IMG/VR virus record: IMGVR_UViG_3300048833_000701 | Location: 1 to 34,011 of that record | Length of the DNA: 34,011 bases | Source of the DNA: a virus | Reading direction: 5' to 3' (one strand) | Part shown: positions 22,393 through 29,498 of the stretch, in pieces | Layout: every line of letters begins with the position of its first letter | How positions within the stretch are numbered: the first letter of the stretch is position 1 | Made by a program: the position numbers and the translations under genes | Notes under the pieces: model-generated | Databases searched by the model: none | What the model saw: the letters and a program-made list of their open reading frames with translations, nothing else | Told to the model about the DNA's origin: nothing

Positions 22393-24228
22393 CTAGAACT
22401 CGTCGGGCCCTTCCTCTCGCGCCAGCGCCAGCGGCACCAGAACGCATTTCTGCGTCTGCCCGTTCAGGCGAACCGCCACGTCCCGTTCGGCGCCGGCCAG
22501 CCGCGCCAGCGCCTGCGCCCACACGCCGTCGGTGCCGCTCGCCGCCTGCCAGTGGCTTCCGCCGAACAGCCGCCCCAGCCCTTGGTTGGAAACCGCAACC
22601 GCCACCCATCGGCTGCCGTCCCTGCGCTTGATCACGCGCAGCCCGAACACCGCCAGCCCCTTTTCGCCTGTCCTGGCCTTCGTGGTGTCCAGGTCCGGGT
22701 TCTCGATCTCTTCGGCCGCCTTGTCGATCCAGTGCGCCACGGTCTGCGGCCGGCCGCCGCCGTCCAGCATCACGGTGGAGGACAGCAGATGGCGCAAACA
22801 CCGCGAGGCGTCGCCTTCGTCCTGGGCGGTTTCGCTCATGGCGCCCACCGCCATCAGCTCGGCATATTCGGCGGCCTGGGCGGCAGTGGGCGCGGTGTCC
22901 GCCACCAGCAGGTCCATGGTCGCCAGCAGCGTGCCGAACTGGTCGGCGCCGCGCGCGCTGTGCCCGGCATCCTCCAGCATCGTCCGATAGGTATCCAGCG
23001 TCTGTTGCCAGCGCGGCCAGCCGTCGATCAGCCGCCGCTGCATGGCGGCAGACATTCGTCGCAGCCATTCGGGCGTCAGGTTCGGCCGCGCCGCGCCTTT
23101 GGGCAGCGGGTCAAGGCTCAGCACGGCAAGGCGGCTCCGATCGGTGCCCTTCAACGGCTGCACCAGCACCGAACTGAACAGGAAGCAGCTGCGCGCAAGG
23201 AAATCGTGCGCCTGGTGGTCGCTGCCGCCGCGCACGATCTTGCCGCCGCTGGACGCCTGCCGCGCCAGCGTCAGCAGCGCCTGCTGCTTGCGGTTGTCCT
23301 CGCCCGGCTCCAGTTCGTCCAGCGCCACGGGCAGCGTCTGGTTGCCCAGCGTCTGCCGCACGCCGGCCTCGGATGCGTCCGAGGCCTGCAGCAGCCCGCC
23401 ACCCAGCACCCCTTCCACCAGCTTCTGCAGGGTGGATTTGCCGGTGCCCTTGTCACCCGTCAGCCAGGCGGCCGGTCGCCACTCCAGCGCGCCGCCCAGC
23501 CGGGCGGCGCCCAGCCAGCCCAGCATCAGAAACGGATCGACGGCCGGGCGCTGCCAGGCCCATGTCTGCAACATGGTCAGCAGCTCGTCCATCATCGTGG
23601 CAGACACCTTTGCCTGCGCGGGCCGGGGCAGGGGGGCGGCAGCTGGATAGACATGGCCGTGGTGCAAGCCCGGCTCGTGCCATTCCCCCTCGATCAGCAC
23701 CGCGTCTCCGCAATGCAGGATCAGCCCGCCGGCGCTGTCCTGCCAGGCACCTCGGCCACGAACCCGCTCGCTGGCGTTCCAGACGCCCTCGCGGGCGCAG
23801 GCATTCATCAGTTCCTCTCCGCAATCCTCCGGCCGCCAGCCCGTGATCATCCCCTTCACGTTCACACGCGGCCAGCTGGCGTGCACGAAATCCGTGCGTG
23901 GGGCGAACAGCGCCAACAGGTCCTTGTTGCCATGATCGCGCGCCTTCAGCTCGCGCATCTGCCCCACAACGTCCAGATAGAAGAAGGTTCCGCCATCCTT
24001 TCCTAACGGAGTCACAGGGCACCCCGCCGGAAGCCCTTCAACTCTCGGACGCCCCTTCTTGCCACCGCCGCCCCTGCGGCCGCTGCTGGCGCCCGGCTCT
24101 GGCTCGCCGTCAGGCGCCGGGCCGGATCGGGCGCCGCCTGCTTTGCCGCCCCGGCGCGCGGGCAGCGAAACAACCTCCGCACTCTGCAGGGCCGCGCGCG
24201 GGTCGTCTGGTGATGCATCGTCTGTCAT
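22393..24228 (-). CDS. P-loop replicative helicase-like protein (611 aa)
   Basis: A disordered Gly/Arg/Pro-rich N-terminus (residues 20-65) is followed by an N-terminal domain and a P-loop ATPase domain: Walker A TGDKGTGKST at 257-266 and a Walker B-like VALDELE at 301-307. The layout resembles DUF927/phage helicase proteins that pair with Toprim primases. It would unwind DNA at the phage origin. ATGA coupling to the Toprim gene supports a shared role. The family name is by eye only; the first 200 residues are not assigned. Confidence 0.83.
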   Translation of the reverse strand: MTDDASPDDPRAALQSAEVVSLPARRGGKAGGARSGPAPDGEPEPGASSGRRGGGGKKGRPRVEGLPAGCPVTPLGKDGGTFFYLDVVGQMRELKARDHGNKDLLALFAPRTDFVHASWPRVNVKGMITGWRPEDCGEELMNACAREGVWNASERVRGRGAWQDSAGGLILHCGDAVLIEGEWHEPGLHHGHVYPAAAPLPRPAQAKVSATMMDELLTMLQTWAWQRPAVDPFLMLGWLGAARLGGALEWRPAAWLTGDKGTGKSTLQKLVEGVLGGGLLQASDASEAGVRQTLGNQTLPVALDELEPGEDNRKQQALLTLARQASSGGKIVRGGSDHQAHDFLARSCFLFSSVLVQPLKGTDRSRLAVLSLDPLPKGAARPNLTPEWLRRMSAAMQRRLIDGWPRWQQTLDTYRTMLEDAGHSARGADQFGTLLATMDLLVADTAPTAAQAAEYAELMAVGAMSETAQDEGDASRCLRHLLSSTVMLDGGGRPQTVAHWIDKAAEEIENPDLDTTKARTGEKGLAVFGLRVIKRRDGSRWVAVAVSNQGLGRLFGGSHWQAASGTDGVWAQALARLAGAERDVAVRLNGQTQKCVLVPLALAREEGPDEF

Positions 24229-25379
24229 GTCGGTTGGTGCTGGCCCGCTGTTTGTCTGTTTATCGGGGTCGGGGGGCGCAGCTGCACCCAGTCATTGAAA
24301 TCCTTGATGCCGGGCGGCGGCTTCGCCACCCGAACTGTCCGCCCATGGCGCGCGTGGGCGGCAATCGCGTCCAGCTTGGCCTGGGCGGTGGGGTGCGGCA
24401 GCCCGTTCGGCAGCGTGGCAGGATCGTTCTGATCCACCAGCACAACTTCGCCCACCTGCGGCGGCAGCCAGATGGCCGCCATGTTGGCAATGCTGATCGC
24501 GGCCACCACGCGGGCTTCGGGCATCAGCAGCGCCACGGAAAGCGCGTCCTCGATGCCCTCGGTGATGTAAACGGGCACGCCGTCCGGCAGGCCGCGCAAC
24601 GGCTGCTTGTGTTCGCCCTTCCACACGGGGATGCAGGCGCCGCGAAAATCGCCCAGCACCATCTTCACCGGATCGACCGGCGCTTTCCGAACTTCGCCGG
24701 CCGCGCCTGGAATTCGCGGCTCTACAACCTGCAGATAGGTTCGGTGTGTCGCCACATGGCGCCCGTCCGGCGCCACCACGGCGGCAAGCATGGCCGGCCA
24801 GTGCGCACCGTCGCGATGAACGATGGACTGGCCGGCATGCAGGCAGCCGGGCCGCCTGCCCAGCTGCGAAAGCCCGATGCCACGCGATGTCAGATACCTG
24901 TCCACCACGTCGCCGGGCTCCAGCTTCGGCGCGGATAGCCACAAGCGCTGCGCCTTGCGGGATCGCCAGTCACTGTCTTTCTCCGCCTCACGCGCTTTTG
25001 CCTCGCGTGCCTTCCGCGCCCGCGCCTCGGCTTGGGCGTCGGGTTTCCACCCTTCGCCGTCGCCGATCCCCAGCCAGTGTTTCGCCCATTTGATCGCACC
25101 GGCCTTGTCTCCATGCGTTTTCAGGTAAGTCACCAGATCCAGCGCGTCGCCACGCGCGCCACTGGCAAAATGGCTCCAGATGCCGGCGCGCGGCCCGGAA
25201 AGGCGGACGGAAAGGCTGTCGCCCATGCCCCCGCGCGAAGCTGGCGCATCCTGCCATTCGGCACCATGGCGCTTGCCCAGCGGGATCAGCTCGGCCGCCA
25301 GCTCCTCGATGCGGTCTGTCAGCAGCCGCACGATTTCCGAAACCGCGATCAGGGGGGGGCGGGGCGCTGCGCCGCTCAC
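24225..25379 (-). CDS. Toprim-domain primase-like protein (384 aa)
   Basis: The Toprim signature lies at residues 271-285 (YITEGIEDALSVALL, catalytic Glu274) with a VVLVDQND acidic motif at 312-319 and a conserved C-terminal GIKDFNDWVQL. The N-terminal 110 residues (DSLSVRL…GIWSHFASGARGDALDLVTYL) match the catalytic-core partner region seen in phage and plasmid DUF7146/Toprim proteins, followed by a Lys/Arg/Glu helix (114-145). No CHC2-type zinc ribbon is present. It probably makes primers for the adjacent helicase. The start is GTG, overlapping the upstream stop as GTGA; an extended G/C run (CGCCCCCCCC) lies inside codons 7-9. Confidence 0.85.
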   Translation of the reverse strand: MSGAAPRPPLIAVSEIVRLLTDRIEELAAELIPLGKRHGAEWQDAPASRGGMGDSLSVRLSGPRAGIWSHFASGARGDALDLVTYLKTHGDKAGAIKWAKHWLGIGDGEGWKPDAQAEARARKAREAKAREAEKDSDWRSRKAQRLWLSAPKLEPGDVVDRYLTSRGIGLSQLGRRPGCLHAGQSIVHRDGAHWPAMLAAVVAPDGRHVATHRTYLQVVEPRIPGAAGEVRKAPVDPVKMVLGDFRGACIPVWKGEHKQPLRGLPDGVPVYITEGIEDALSVALLMPEARVVAAISIANMAAIWLPPQVGEVVLVDQNDPATLPNGLPHPTAQAKLDAIAAHARHGRTVRVAKPPPGIKDFNDWVQLRPPTPINRQTAGQHQPT

Positions 25380-25711
25380 GCCGTCCGCTCCCCGTCATCC
25401 TCGGGCCACTCTTCGCCGATATCCGCCCGCCGCTGCCAGCTCGCCACTGGTGCAGGCCATTCGCAGCTGGCCGCCGCGCCGATCTCGCCGGCGCGCAGCG
25501 CGTCCTTCGTGCCGGCGGCGATCTCTTCGCAGGCCTCCAGCAGCTGGATGCAGGCGGTTGGCCATCGGGGCAGCTCTGCACTCGCCCGGGCGGCCGCCGT
25601 CACCGCCTCGATATCGATCCGGCATGTGAACGGCGCCATGCCCGGCAACAGCCCCACCGCCACAATCATCAGCTCCGTGAAGGCCGGATCGATCCGGCGC
25701 GGCCCGCGCAT
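25376..25711 (-). CDS. Small replication-operon protein, unknown (111 aa)
   Basis: I choose the ATG at 25711 (MRGPRRIDPAFTELM), one base after the stop of the winged-helix gene; earlier in-frame starts overlap that gene. The product is helical with a Trp/Pro-rich centre (ELPRWPTACIQLLEACEEIAAGT) and an acidic C-terminus (IGEEWPEDDGE). No family is recognised. Location between the wHTH and primase genes suggests an accessory replication or regulatory role. Confidence 0.7.
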   Translation of the reverse strand: MRGPRRIDPAFTELMIVAVGLLPGMAPFTCRIDIEAVTAAARASAELPRWPTACIQLLEACEEIAAGTKDALRAGEIGAAASCEWPAPVASWQRRADIGEEWPEDDGERTA

Positions 25712-25712
25712 G

Positions 25713-26162
25713 TCAGGCTGTCCGCCCGCTGCTGCGCGCTCGCCCGGCTCCGGCCGCCGCATAGCGGGCCGGCTTGGCGCTGGCGGTCGCATAGCCGTCG
25801 GGAAAACGCACCACGCGGGTGCCCGGGCCGCGTTCGATCAGGATCGCGCCACCTCGTTCCAGCGCCGCCAGCGCAGCCGTCACCGGGGCCGCGCACGTCA
25901 GTTCCATCTGCTCGGCAAGCTGCCCGTTGCTGGGGCAGCAGCGCCCGGCCAGCGCCAGCGCGCGCAGATGCGCAGCCAGCCTGTCCCTCAGGTGCAGGGT
26001 TTCCACGGGTTCGGCAGCCGCCAGCTTGCGGTGTGCCTCGCCCAGCTGGCGCAGCAGCAGGTCGATGTCATCGGGGTGCAGCTCGGCGCGCGAATGGCCG
26101 ATCTGCACTTCGATCCGATGGCGGTTCACCATCGCCCGAACGGCTATGGCCGCTGCGCCCAT
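25713..26162 (-). CDS. Winged-helix DNA-binding protein (149 aa)
   Basis: Residues about 20-75 form long helices (DDIDLLLRQLGEAHRKLAAA; HLRDRLAAHLRALALA). Residues about 77-120 read as a GntR-like winged helix: CPSNGQLAEQMELTCAAPVTAALAALERGGAILIERGPGTRVVRFPDG, with helix-turn-helix followed by a beta-wing. The tail is Ala/Arg-rich. Likely roles are recognition of the phage origin (replication initiator) or operon regulation, so it is a candidate ligand for the TGTAAC repeats. The start is three bases after the previous stop; an ATG ten codons in is an alternative. Confidence 0.75.
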   Translation of the reverse strand: MGAAAIAVRAMVNRHRIEVQIGHSRAELHPDDIDLLLRQLGEAHRKLAAAEPVETLHLRDRLAAHLRALALAGRCCPSNGQLAEQMELTCAAPVTAALAALERGGAILIERGPGTRVVRFPDGYATASAKPARYAAAGAGRARSSGRTA

Positions 26163-26165
26163 CGG

Positions 26166-26375
26166 TCAGCAGCCCCGCTGCGCCGGGTGCTGCCCTTCGG
26201 CAATGATCAGCGCGCGGTCCAGCTGCCGCACCAGGTCGCGGGCCTCGCGCACGTCCAGCAGCAATTCGCCCACGTCCTGGTCGCGCAGGTCGATGATGCG
26301 AACCCGTCCCTGCCCCCCGGCTCCACCGGCCACCACAACGATGCCGGTCAGCTGTTCCCCCCCGGCGGCGCTCAC
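26166..26375 (-). CDS. Small protein, unknown (69 aa)
   Basis: A GTG start at 26375 overlaps the preceding stop as GTGA, matching the operon style. The product has a beta strand (LTGIVVVAGG), a Gly-rich turn, a RVRIIDLRDQ strand and a long helix (VGELLLDVREARDLVRQLDRALIIAE). No family is recognised. Coupling makes it a probable real gene of the replication operon. Confidence 0.65.
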   Translation of the reverse strand: MSAAGGEQLTGIVVVAGGAGGQGRVRIIDLRDQDVGELLLDVREARDLVRQLDRALIIAEGQHPAQRGC

Positions 26376-26752
26376 AGCAACCGCCGCCCATGAAAGCTGC
26401 CACCGGCGGCGGCAGTCTTGCGGCCGTCCAGATTTCCGCCGGCCTCGTCATGCGCCGGTCCAGCTGCCGCTGCCGTCTCCCGCTGGGCGGCTTCCCAGCG
26501 CCGCACCAGCGGCATGGGGTCAACGCCGCAGTCGGCGGCCAGCCCGTCCATCAGGTCCACCAGCAGCACCTGCGCCTGCGCCACACTCAGCCCGGCCTGG
26601 GCCATGGGCGCGGCGCCATAATCAGCGCGATCGCCGTGCACGCACAGCACCAGCGGACGGTCCGCGCTGTCCTGCGTCCATACCCGCACGCTGCCGGTCC
26701 GTCGCAGGAACTCGGCCATGTCGGCCCGCTGCCTGATCAGTGGGCCCGTCAT
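26372..26752 (-). CDS. Early-operon protein, unknown (126 aa)
   Basis: The start overlaps the XRE gene stop as ATGA and the stop overlaps the next start as GTGA. An N-terminal helix-strand region (MAEFLRRTGSVRVWTQDSADRPLVLCVHGDRADYG) is followed by helices (LSVAQAQVLLVDLMDGLAADCG) and a Gly/Ala/Arg-rich tail. I recognise no family or catalytic motif. As the second gene of the leftward early operon it is probably expressed with the regulator and replication genes. Confidence 0.68.
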   Translation of the reverse strand: MTGPLIRQRADMAEFLRRTGSVRVWTQDSADRPLVLCVHGDRADYGAAPMAQAGLSVAQAQVLLVDLMDGLAADCGVDPMPLVRRWEAAQRETAAAAGPAHDEAGGNLDGRKTAAAGGSFHGRRLL

Positions 26753-27048
26753 GCGGCGTGCTTTCGCGATGTCGTTAAGGTCGTTTGCCGGTTGCCATCG
26801 CTGTCAACGCCGCCACTATCCGGCGCGGGGGTGTCATGCGGCGGCAAGTCATAGAAATCATTGGCGGTCACGGCGGCGCCCGTCATCGCCACCAGCTTCG
26901 CCATCAGATCAGGGCTGGGGATGTTCTGCCCGCTTTCCCACGAATACCAGGTCTGCCGGGTGCAGCCGATTTCGGCAGCTGCCTCGTTAACGCTCTTTCC
27001 GGCTTCGGCGCGCCACGAGCGGAGCTTGTTTTGGGCGGGGGCGGTCAT
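26749..27048 (-). CDS. XRE-family regulator heading the replication operon (99 aa)
   Basis: The helix-turn-helix lies at about residues 9-45: LRSWRAEAGKSVNEAAAEIGCTRQTWYSWESGQNIPSPDLMAKL, a clear XRE/Cro-CI DNA-binding domain, followed by a short disordered tail. I use the ATG at 27048 (MTAPAQNK); an ATG at 27069 lies inside a palindromic operator and is less likely. No ribosome site is obvious at either, so the mRNA may be leaderless. As first gene of the leftward operon and divergent from the other XRE gene, it is a Cro-like or activator candidate. The stop is coupled to the next gene (ATGA). Confidence 0.85.
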   Translation of the reverse strand: MTAPAQNKLRSWRAEAGKSVNEAAAEIGCTRQTWYSWESGQNIPSPDLMAKLVAMTGAAVTANDFYDLPPHDTPAPDSGGVDSDGNRQTTLTTSRKHAA

Positions 27049-27060
27049 ATCTGCAGCGGT

Positions 27061-27134
27061 GTAAGACATTCTCTTACGAATGCGCAAGGCCAATGTAAGA
27101 CACTATGAGATAGACATGTCAGCTACCGTCTTAC
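27061..27134. promoter_or_regulatory. Operator set A in the divergent regulator region
   Basis: Sites of the form GTAAGA-N5-TCTTAC: 27061-27077 is a perfect 17-bp palindrome; 27095-27111 has only the left half GTAAGA; 27118-27134 is GTCAGC-TACCG-TCTTAC (10 of 12 arm positions). Centres are 34 and 23 bases apart. They lie between and over the starts of the two divergent XRE genes, so the two genes' promoters probably overlap these sites. No strong -35/-10 pair is obvious for either direction. Confidence 0.7.
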
Positions 27135-27532
27135 ACTTTCCCGATATGGCAAGGCTTCCCAACAGGTTGCGGGAGCTGCGCGAGGCGCGCGGCATGTCCC
27201 AGCAGGAACTGGCCGATGAAGCTGGCTGCTCCAAGATGCAGATCTCCACGCTGGAACGCGGCCGCCCCAGCCTGGACATCGTGTGGATGCAGCGCCTGGC
27301 GCCCATCCTTCGTGTGGAGCCGGGCGAGCTGCTGAACCCGGACGATAACAGTCGTGCCGCCCGGGACGCGGAAGAGCTGCGGCTGATCATGCTCGCCCGC
27401 CGCATGCCGCATGCCGTGCTGGAAAAGTTCCTGGGTGTGGGCGAGGCTCTCGCCGGCGATTATGTGGCCGAACCGGCGGCCAGCCCTAGCCGGGCTGCGC
27501 CCGACGATGCGGACGAGCATCGCGCGGCGTGA
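27116..27532 (+). CDS. XRE-family repressor-like protein without peptidase domain (138 aa)
   Basis: The helix-turn-helix at about residues 12-50 (RLPNRLRELREARGMSQQELADEAGCSKMQISTLERGRPSLD) is a clean XRE domain; the rest is helical and acidic. There is no S24 peptidase (Ser-Lys) domain, so RecA-triggered self-cleavage is not expected. Several starts are possible: 27080, 27116 and 27146. I choose 27116 because a weak TATGAG box at 27104-27109 would give a leaderless start there, but 27146 (MARLPNRL) is credible. The gene is paired by GTGA with a small membrane protein. It is the likely prophage repressor binding the GTAAGA palindromes. Confidence 0.82.
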   Translation: MSATVLHFPDMARLPNRLRELREARGMSQQELADEAGCSKMQISTLERGRPSLDIVWMQRLAPILRVEPGELLNPDDNSRAARDAEELRLIMLARRMPHAVLEKFLGVGEALAGDYVAEPAASPSRAAPDDADEHRAA

Positions 27533-27807
27533 GGAACGGCCCCGATCTGCGCACTTTGTCGGATCGCTGGAGCGACCCCGCCTTTATCGCTCGCCATGGG
27601 CACCGGCCCTTCATGCTCCTAATGGCGGTGCAATTCATCATATTGCCCGCAACCGTCGCCGCCGTCGTCTCCACCCACAGCTTCTATTTGCCGTGGAGCT
27701 GGGCGGAGAGCGGGTTTGCCTGGTTCGCCTTCGCGTTCATGGGCAACTGGATACTTGGCAATGGCTTCTCGCTGGGCGTCCTGTTTGCGGTCTGGCTGCT
27801 GATGTAA
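27529..27807 (+). CDS. Small membrane protein paired with the repressor gene (92 aa)
   Basis: The GTG start overlaps the repressor stop. Residues about 28-48 (MLLMAVQFIILPATVAAVVS) and 63-92 (FAWFAFAFMGNWILGNGF…LFAVWLLM) form two transmembrane stretches, and the first 27 residues are polar. Expressed with the repressor in the lysogen, such proteins often act in superinfection exclusion or immunity; that is inferred from context and I recognise no family. Operator set B overlaps its stop codon (27804-27820). Confidence 0.72.
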   Translation: MRNGPDLRTLSDRWSDPAFIARHGHRPFMLLMAVQFIILPATVAAVVSTHSFYLPWSWAESGFAWFAFAFMGNWILGNGFSLGVLFAVWLLM

Positions 27808-27853
27808 AGAAATATCTTACATCACCCCTTGACTATGTAAGACGATAGCTTAC
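27804..27853 (+). promoter_or_regulatory. Operator set B and early rightward promoter candidate
   Basis: GTAAAG-AAATA-TCTTAC (27804-27820) and GTAAGA-CGATA-GCTTAC (27837-27853) are 17-bp palindromes of the same type as operator set A, centres 33 bases apart. TTGACT at 27829-27834 and TACAAC at 27851-27856, 16 bases apart, form a plausible sigma-70-like promoter with the second operator between the boxes, so binding would repress the early plus-strand operon. Confidence 0.7.
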
Positions 27854-27857
27854 AACC

Positions 27858-27878
27858 GCCTCCGTAACGAACGGAGGC
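27858..27878 (+). promoter_or_regulatory. 8-bp hairpin covering the ribosome site of the first early gene
   Basis: GCCTCCGT (27858-27865) and ACGGAGGC (27871-27878) are perfectly complementary around AACGA. The right arm contains GGAGG, the ribosome site five bases before the ATG at 27883. If transcription starts upstream of 27858, translation would be blocked until the stem opens; if the start is near 27863 (predicted promoter), the stem is broken. It could alternatively be a DNA palindrome bound by a regulator. Confidence 0.6.
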
Positions 27879-27882
27879 CACT

Positions 27883-28185
27883 ATGGCTCACAGCGTCAAC
27901 TGGAATATCAAGGCTCACGACGAATGCGCGATTGCCCGCATCGTCGAACGCTTTCTGGCGTTCTACGGCCGGAGCAGACGGATCGAAGAAATCGAACGGC
28001 GCATGGATCTGATCGCATGCCATCTGAATGGCTGCCCGCTCGATCTGGCGAAGCTGGAAGCCTTCGATGATCTCAACCTGGTCCACGATATCTGCGGCAT
28101 CGGCCGGCACATCGACCGCCGCACCGGGAAGCTGCAGAACTTCTTCCAGCCTCGTTGCGCCCAGCCTGAACAGGTGGGGGCCTGA
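27883..28185 (+). CDS. DUF6874-like early protein (100 aa)
   Basis: The ATG has GGAGG five bases upstream. The core block MDLIACHLNGCPLDLAKLEAFDDLNLVHDICGIGRHIDRRTGKL…FFQPR is the recurrent pattern of a small phage/prophage family I associate with DUF6874; the number is from memory and needs a search. His, Cys and Asp residues in this block suggest a possible metal site. It is the first gene of the early rightward operon, directly under operator set B, two bases from the DUF2786-like gene. Function unknown. Confidence 0.72.
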   Translation: MAHSVNWNIKAHDECAIARIVERFLAFYGRSRRIEEIERRMDLIACHLNGCPLDLAKLEAFDDLNLVHDICGIGRHIDRRTGKLQNFFQPRCAQPEQVGA

Positions 28186-28186
28186 C

Positions 28187-28822
28187 ATGTGGACCGAACA
28201 AGACGCGCGGCGGAAGATCGCCGCACTGTTCGCAAAGGCCAAGGGTGCGGGCTCTGCCGCCGAAGCAATAGCGTTCGCCGCCAAGGCGGCCGAACTCGCC
28301 CGGCAATATGGCATTGATCCCGCCTCGCTCGATCCCGACAGGATCGGCCATTCCTCGCGGTGCGTAACGCGCGGAAAAGTCCCTGTCTGGCGCATATGGC
28401 TGGGGATGGCCGCCGCGCGACTGAACGGCTGCGAGACTTTCCGCCAGGGCGGCAACCTGATGTTTGTGGGTCGGCAAGGCGACAGGGTCTCTGCAGAACT
28501 GATGTTCGACTATTTCGAACAGATCTGCGATCGGGCGGTTCAGCGGCACCTTAACGAAGGGCGCGTCCAGCGCCCCCGCCACGCCGCACGTTGTTTCCGC
28601 AACAGCTTTGCCCACGAAATCATCACGCGGGCCGAAAGCGCTGTCGCCATGGATCGTGGCCGCGAAACGGCCATCGCCGAATATATGGCAAGCACACTTG
28701 GGCCAAAGGCGCGCTTCGGCAGGGTTCTCGGCAGCGAAGCCGGTCGCCGCGCCGCTGCTGGCGTCGGCCTCAGTCGGCAGGCCATGGGCTCAACCCCCCT
28801 TGCCATAGCAGGTGCGGCATGA
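28187..28822 (+). CDS. DUF2786-like protein (211 aa)
   Basis: The start at 28187 is one base after the previous stop; longer in-frame starts run through that gene. The N-terminus (EQDARRKIAALFAKAKGAGSAAEAIAFAAKAAELARQYGID) is the DUF2786 helical repeat pattern, and the following domain with a WLGMAAARLNGCETFRQGGNLMFVGRQGD segment and AARCFRNSFAHEI helix fits its usual C-terminal partner. The function of the family is unknown; it is common in phages and prophages. Coupled to the next gene by ATGA. Confidence 0.8.
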   Translation: MWTEQDARRKIAALFAKAKGAGSAAEAIAFAAKAAELARQYGIDPASLDPDRIGHSSRCVTRGKVPVWRIWLGMAAARLNGCETFRQGGNLMFVGRQGDRVSAELMFDYFEQICDRAVQRHLNEGRVQRPRHAARCFRNSFAHEIITRAESAVAMDRGRETAIAEYMASTLGPKARFGRVLGSEAGRRAAAGVGLSRQAMGSTPLAIAGAA

Positions 28823-29184
28823 ACGCGCCCGCCAACCTCCCGCGCTTCACCTACAGCTTCGCCTGCGTCTGCCGGCTGCTGGGGATCGAACAGCGAAGCC
28901 GCGCCTGGCAGTCCAGTCATGTCCGCCACCTGATCGAAAACGGCGTCTTTCCTGAGCCGCTGCCAACGCGCGGCGCCTGGCGCACGCGCAGCCAGCAATG
29001 GGATCGCCGTGCGGTCGATGCCTGGATGGATGGCCGGCTGTCCCCCGCCGCCGCCGCACAGGCCACCGCAGCCGCCGCCCAGGCGGCCGAAGCGCTGCTC
29101 GCCGCCCGCGCCGAAAGCCTGTTCGCGCCCGGAGCCGGAGACGACCGCAGGTCAATTCGCGAACCGAAAGGATCCCTCGCATGA
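28819..29184 (+). CDS. AlpA/excisionase-like helix-turn-helix protein (121 aa)
   Basis: The start overlaps the previous stop (ATGA). Residues about 5-70 read as a winged MerR/AlpA-type domain: FTYSFACVCRLLGIEQR… HVRHLIENGVFPEPLPTRGAWRTRSQQWDRRAVDAWMDGRL, where the wing and the WDRRAVDAW helix are typical. The remainder is an Ala-rich coiled coil. In the early operon it could be the excisionase partner of the integrase at the far end, or a transcriptional regulator. Confidence 0.75.
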   Translation: MNAPANLPRFTYSFACVCRLLGIEQRSRAWQSSHVRHLIENGVFPEPLPTRGAWRTRSQQWDRRAVDAWMDGRLSPAAAAQATAAAAQAAEALLAARAESLFAPGAGDDRRSIREPKGSLA

Positions 29185-29498
29185 AGCCGCGCCAATTCAA
29201 CGATTGCCCGGTCGATCGCCACCCGATGCCTGACCTCCCGCCGTTAACGCTGCCGGTCCAAGGGCAGGACATCAAGTTCCTGCAAGCCTCGGACATCATG
29301 ATCGGCGGCGCAGCCTGCGATCTGCCCGAAGGGCAGGCTTATTTCGTCACCCTCAACATCAGCTGCCCGGAAAAGTCAGCCATCGGCCTCTTCATCGCGC
29401 TTCACCCCGAACACGCGCGTGATGTCGCCGGCGCGCTGAACAAGAGCGCCGCCGATATTGAAGCCGAAATCCTGAAAGGAGCCCCCAATGCGATCTGA
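29181..29498 (+). CDS. Early protein, unknown (105 aa)
   Basis: The ATG overlaps the previous stop and follows AAAGGATCC. A polar, Pro-rich first 30 residues are followed by beta strands (IKFLQASDIMIGG; AYFVTLNISCPEKSAIGLFIAL) and a helix (HARDVAGALNKSAADIEAEIL). The strand-then-helix plan recalls the next gene product, so the two could be diverged relatives. No family is recognised. Confidence 0.65.
   Translation: MKPRQFNDCPVDRHPMPDLPPLTLPVQGQDIKFLQASDIMIGGAACDLPEGQAYFVTLNISCPEKSAIGLFIALHPEHARDVAGALNKSAADIEAEILKGAPNAI

Noticed and set aside
22552-24006. 484-codon plus-strand open frame
   Set aside because: Antisense to the helicase-like gene.
25350-25358. G-run at the primase gene start as a third GC-rich element
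   Set aside because: Lacks the opposite C-run and the TGCGA end; it is explained by Pro codons.
25032-26393. 453-codon plus-strand open frame
   Set aside because: Antisense to several coupled minus-strand genes of the replication operon.
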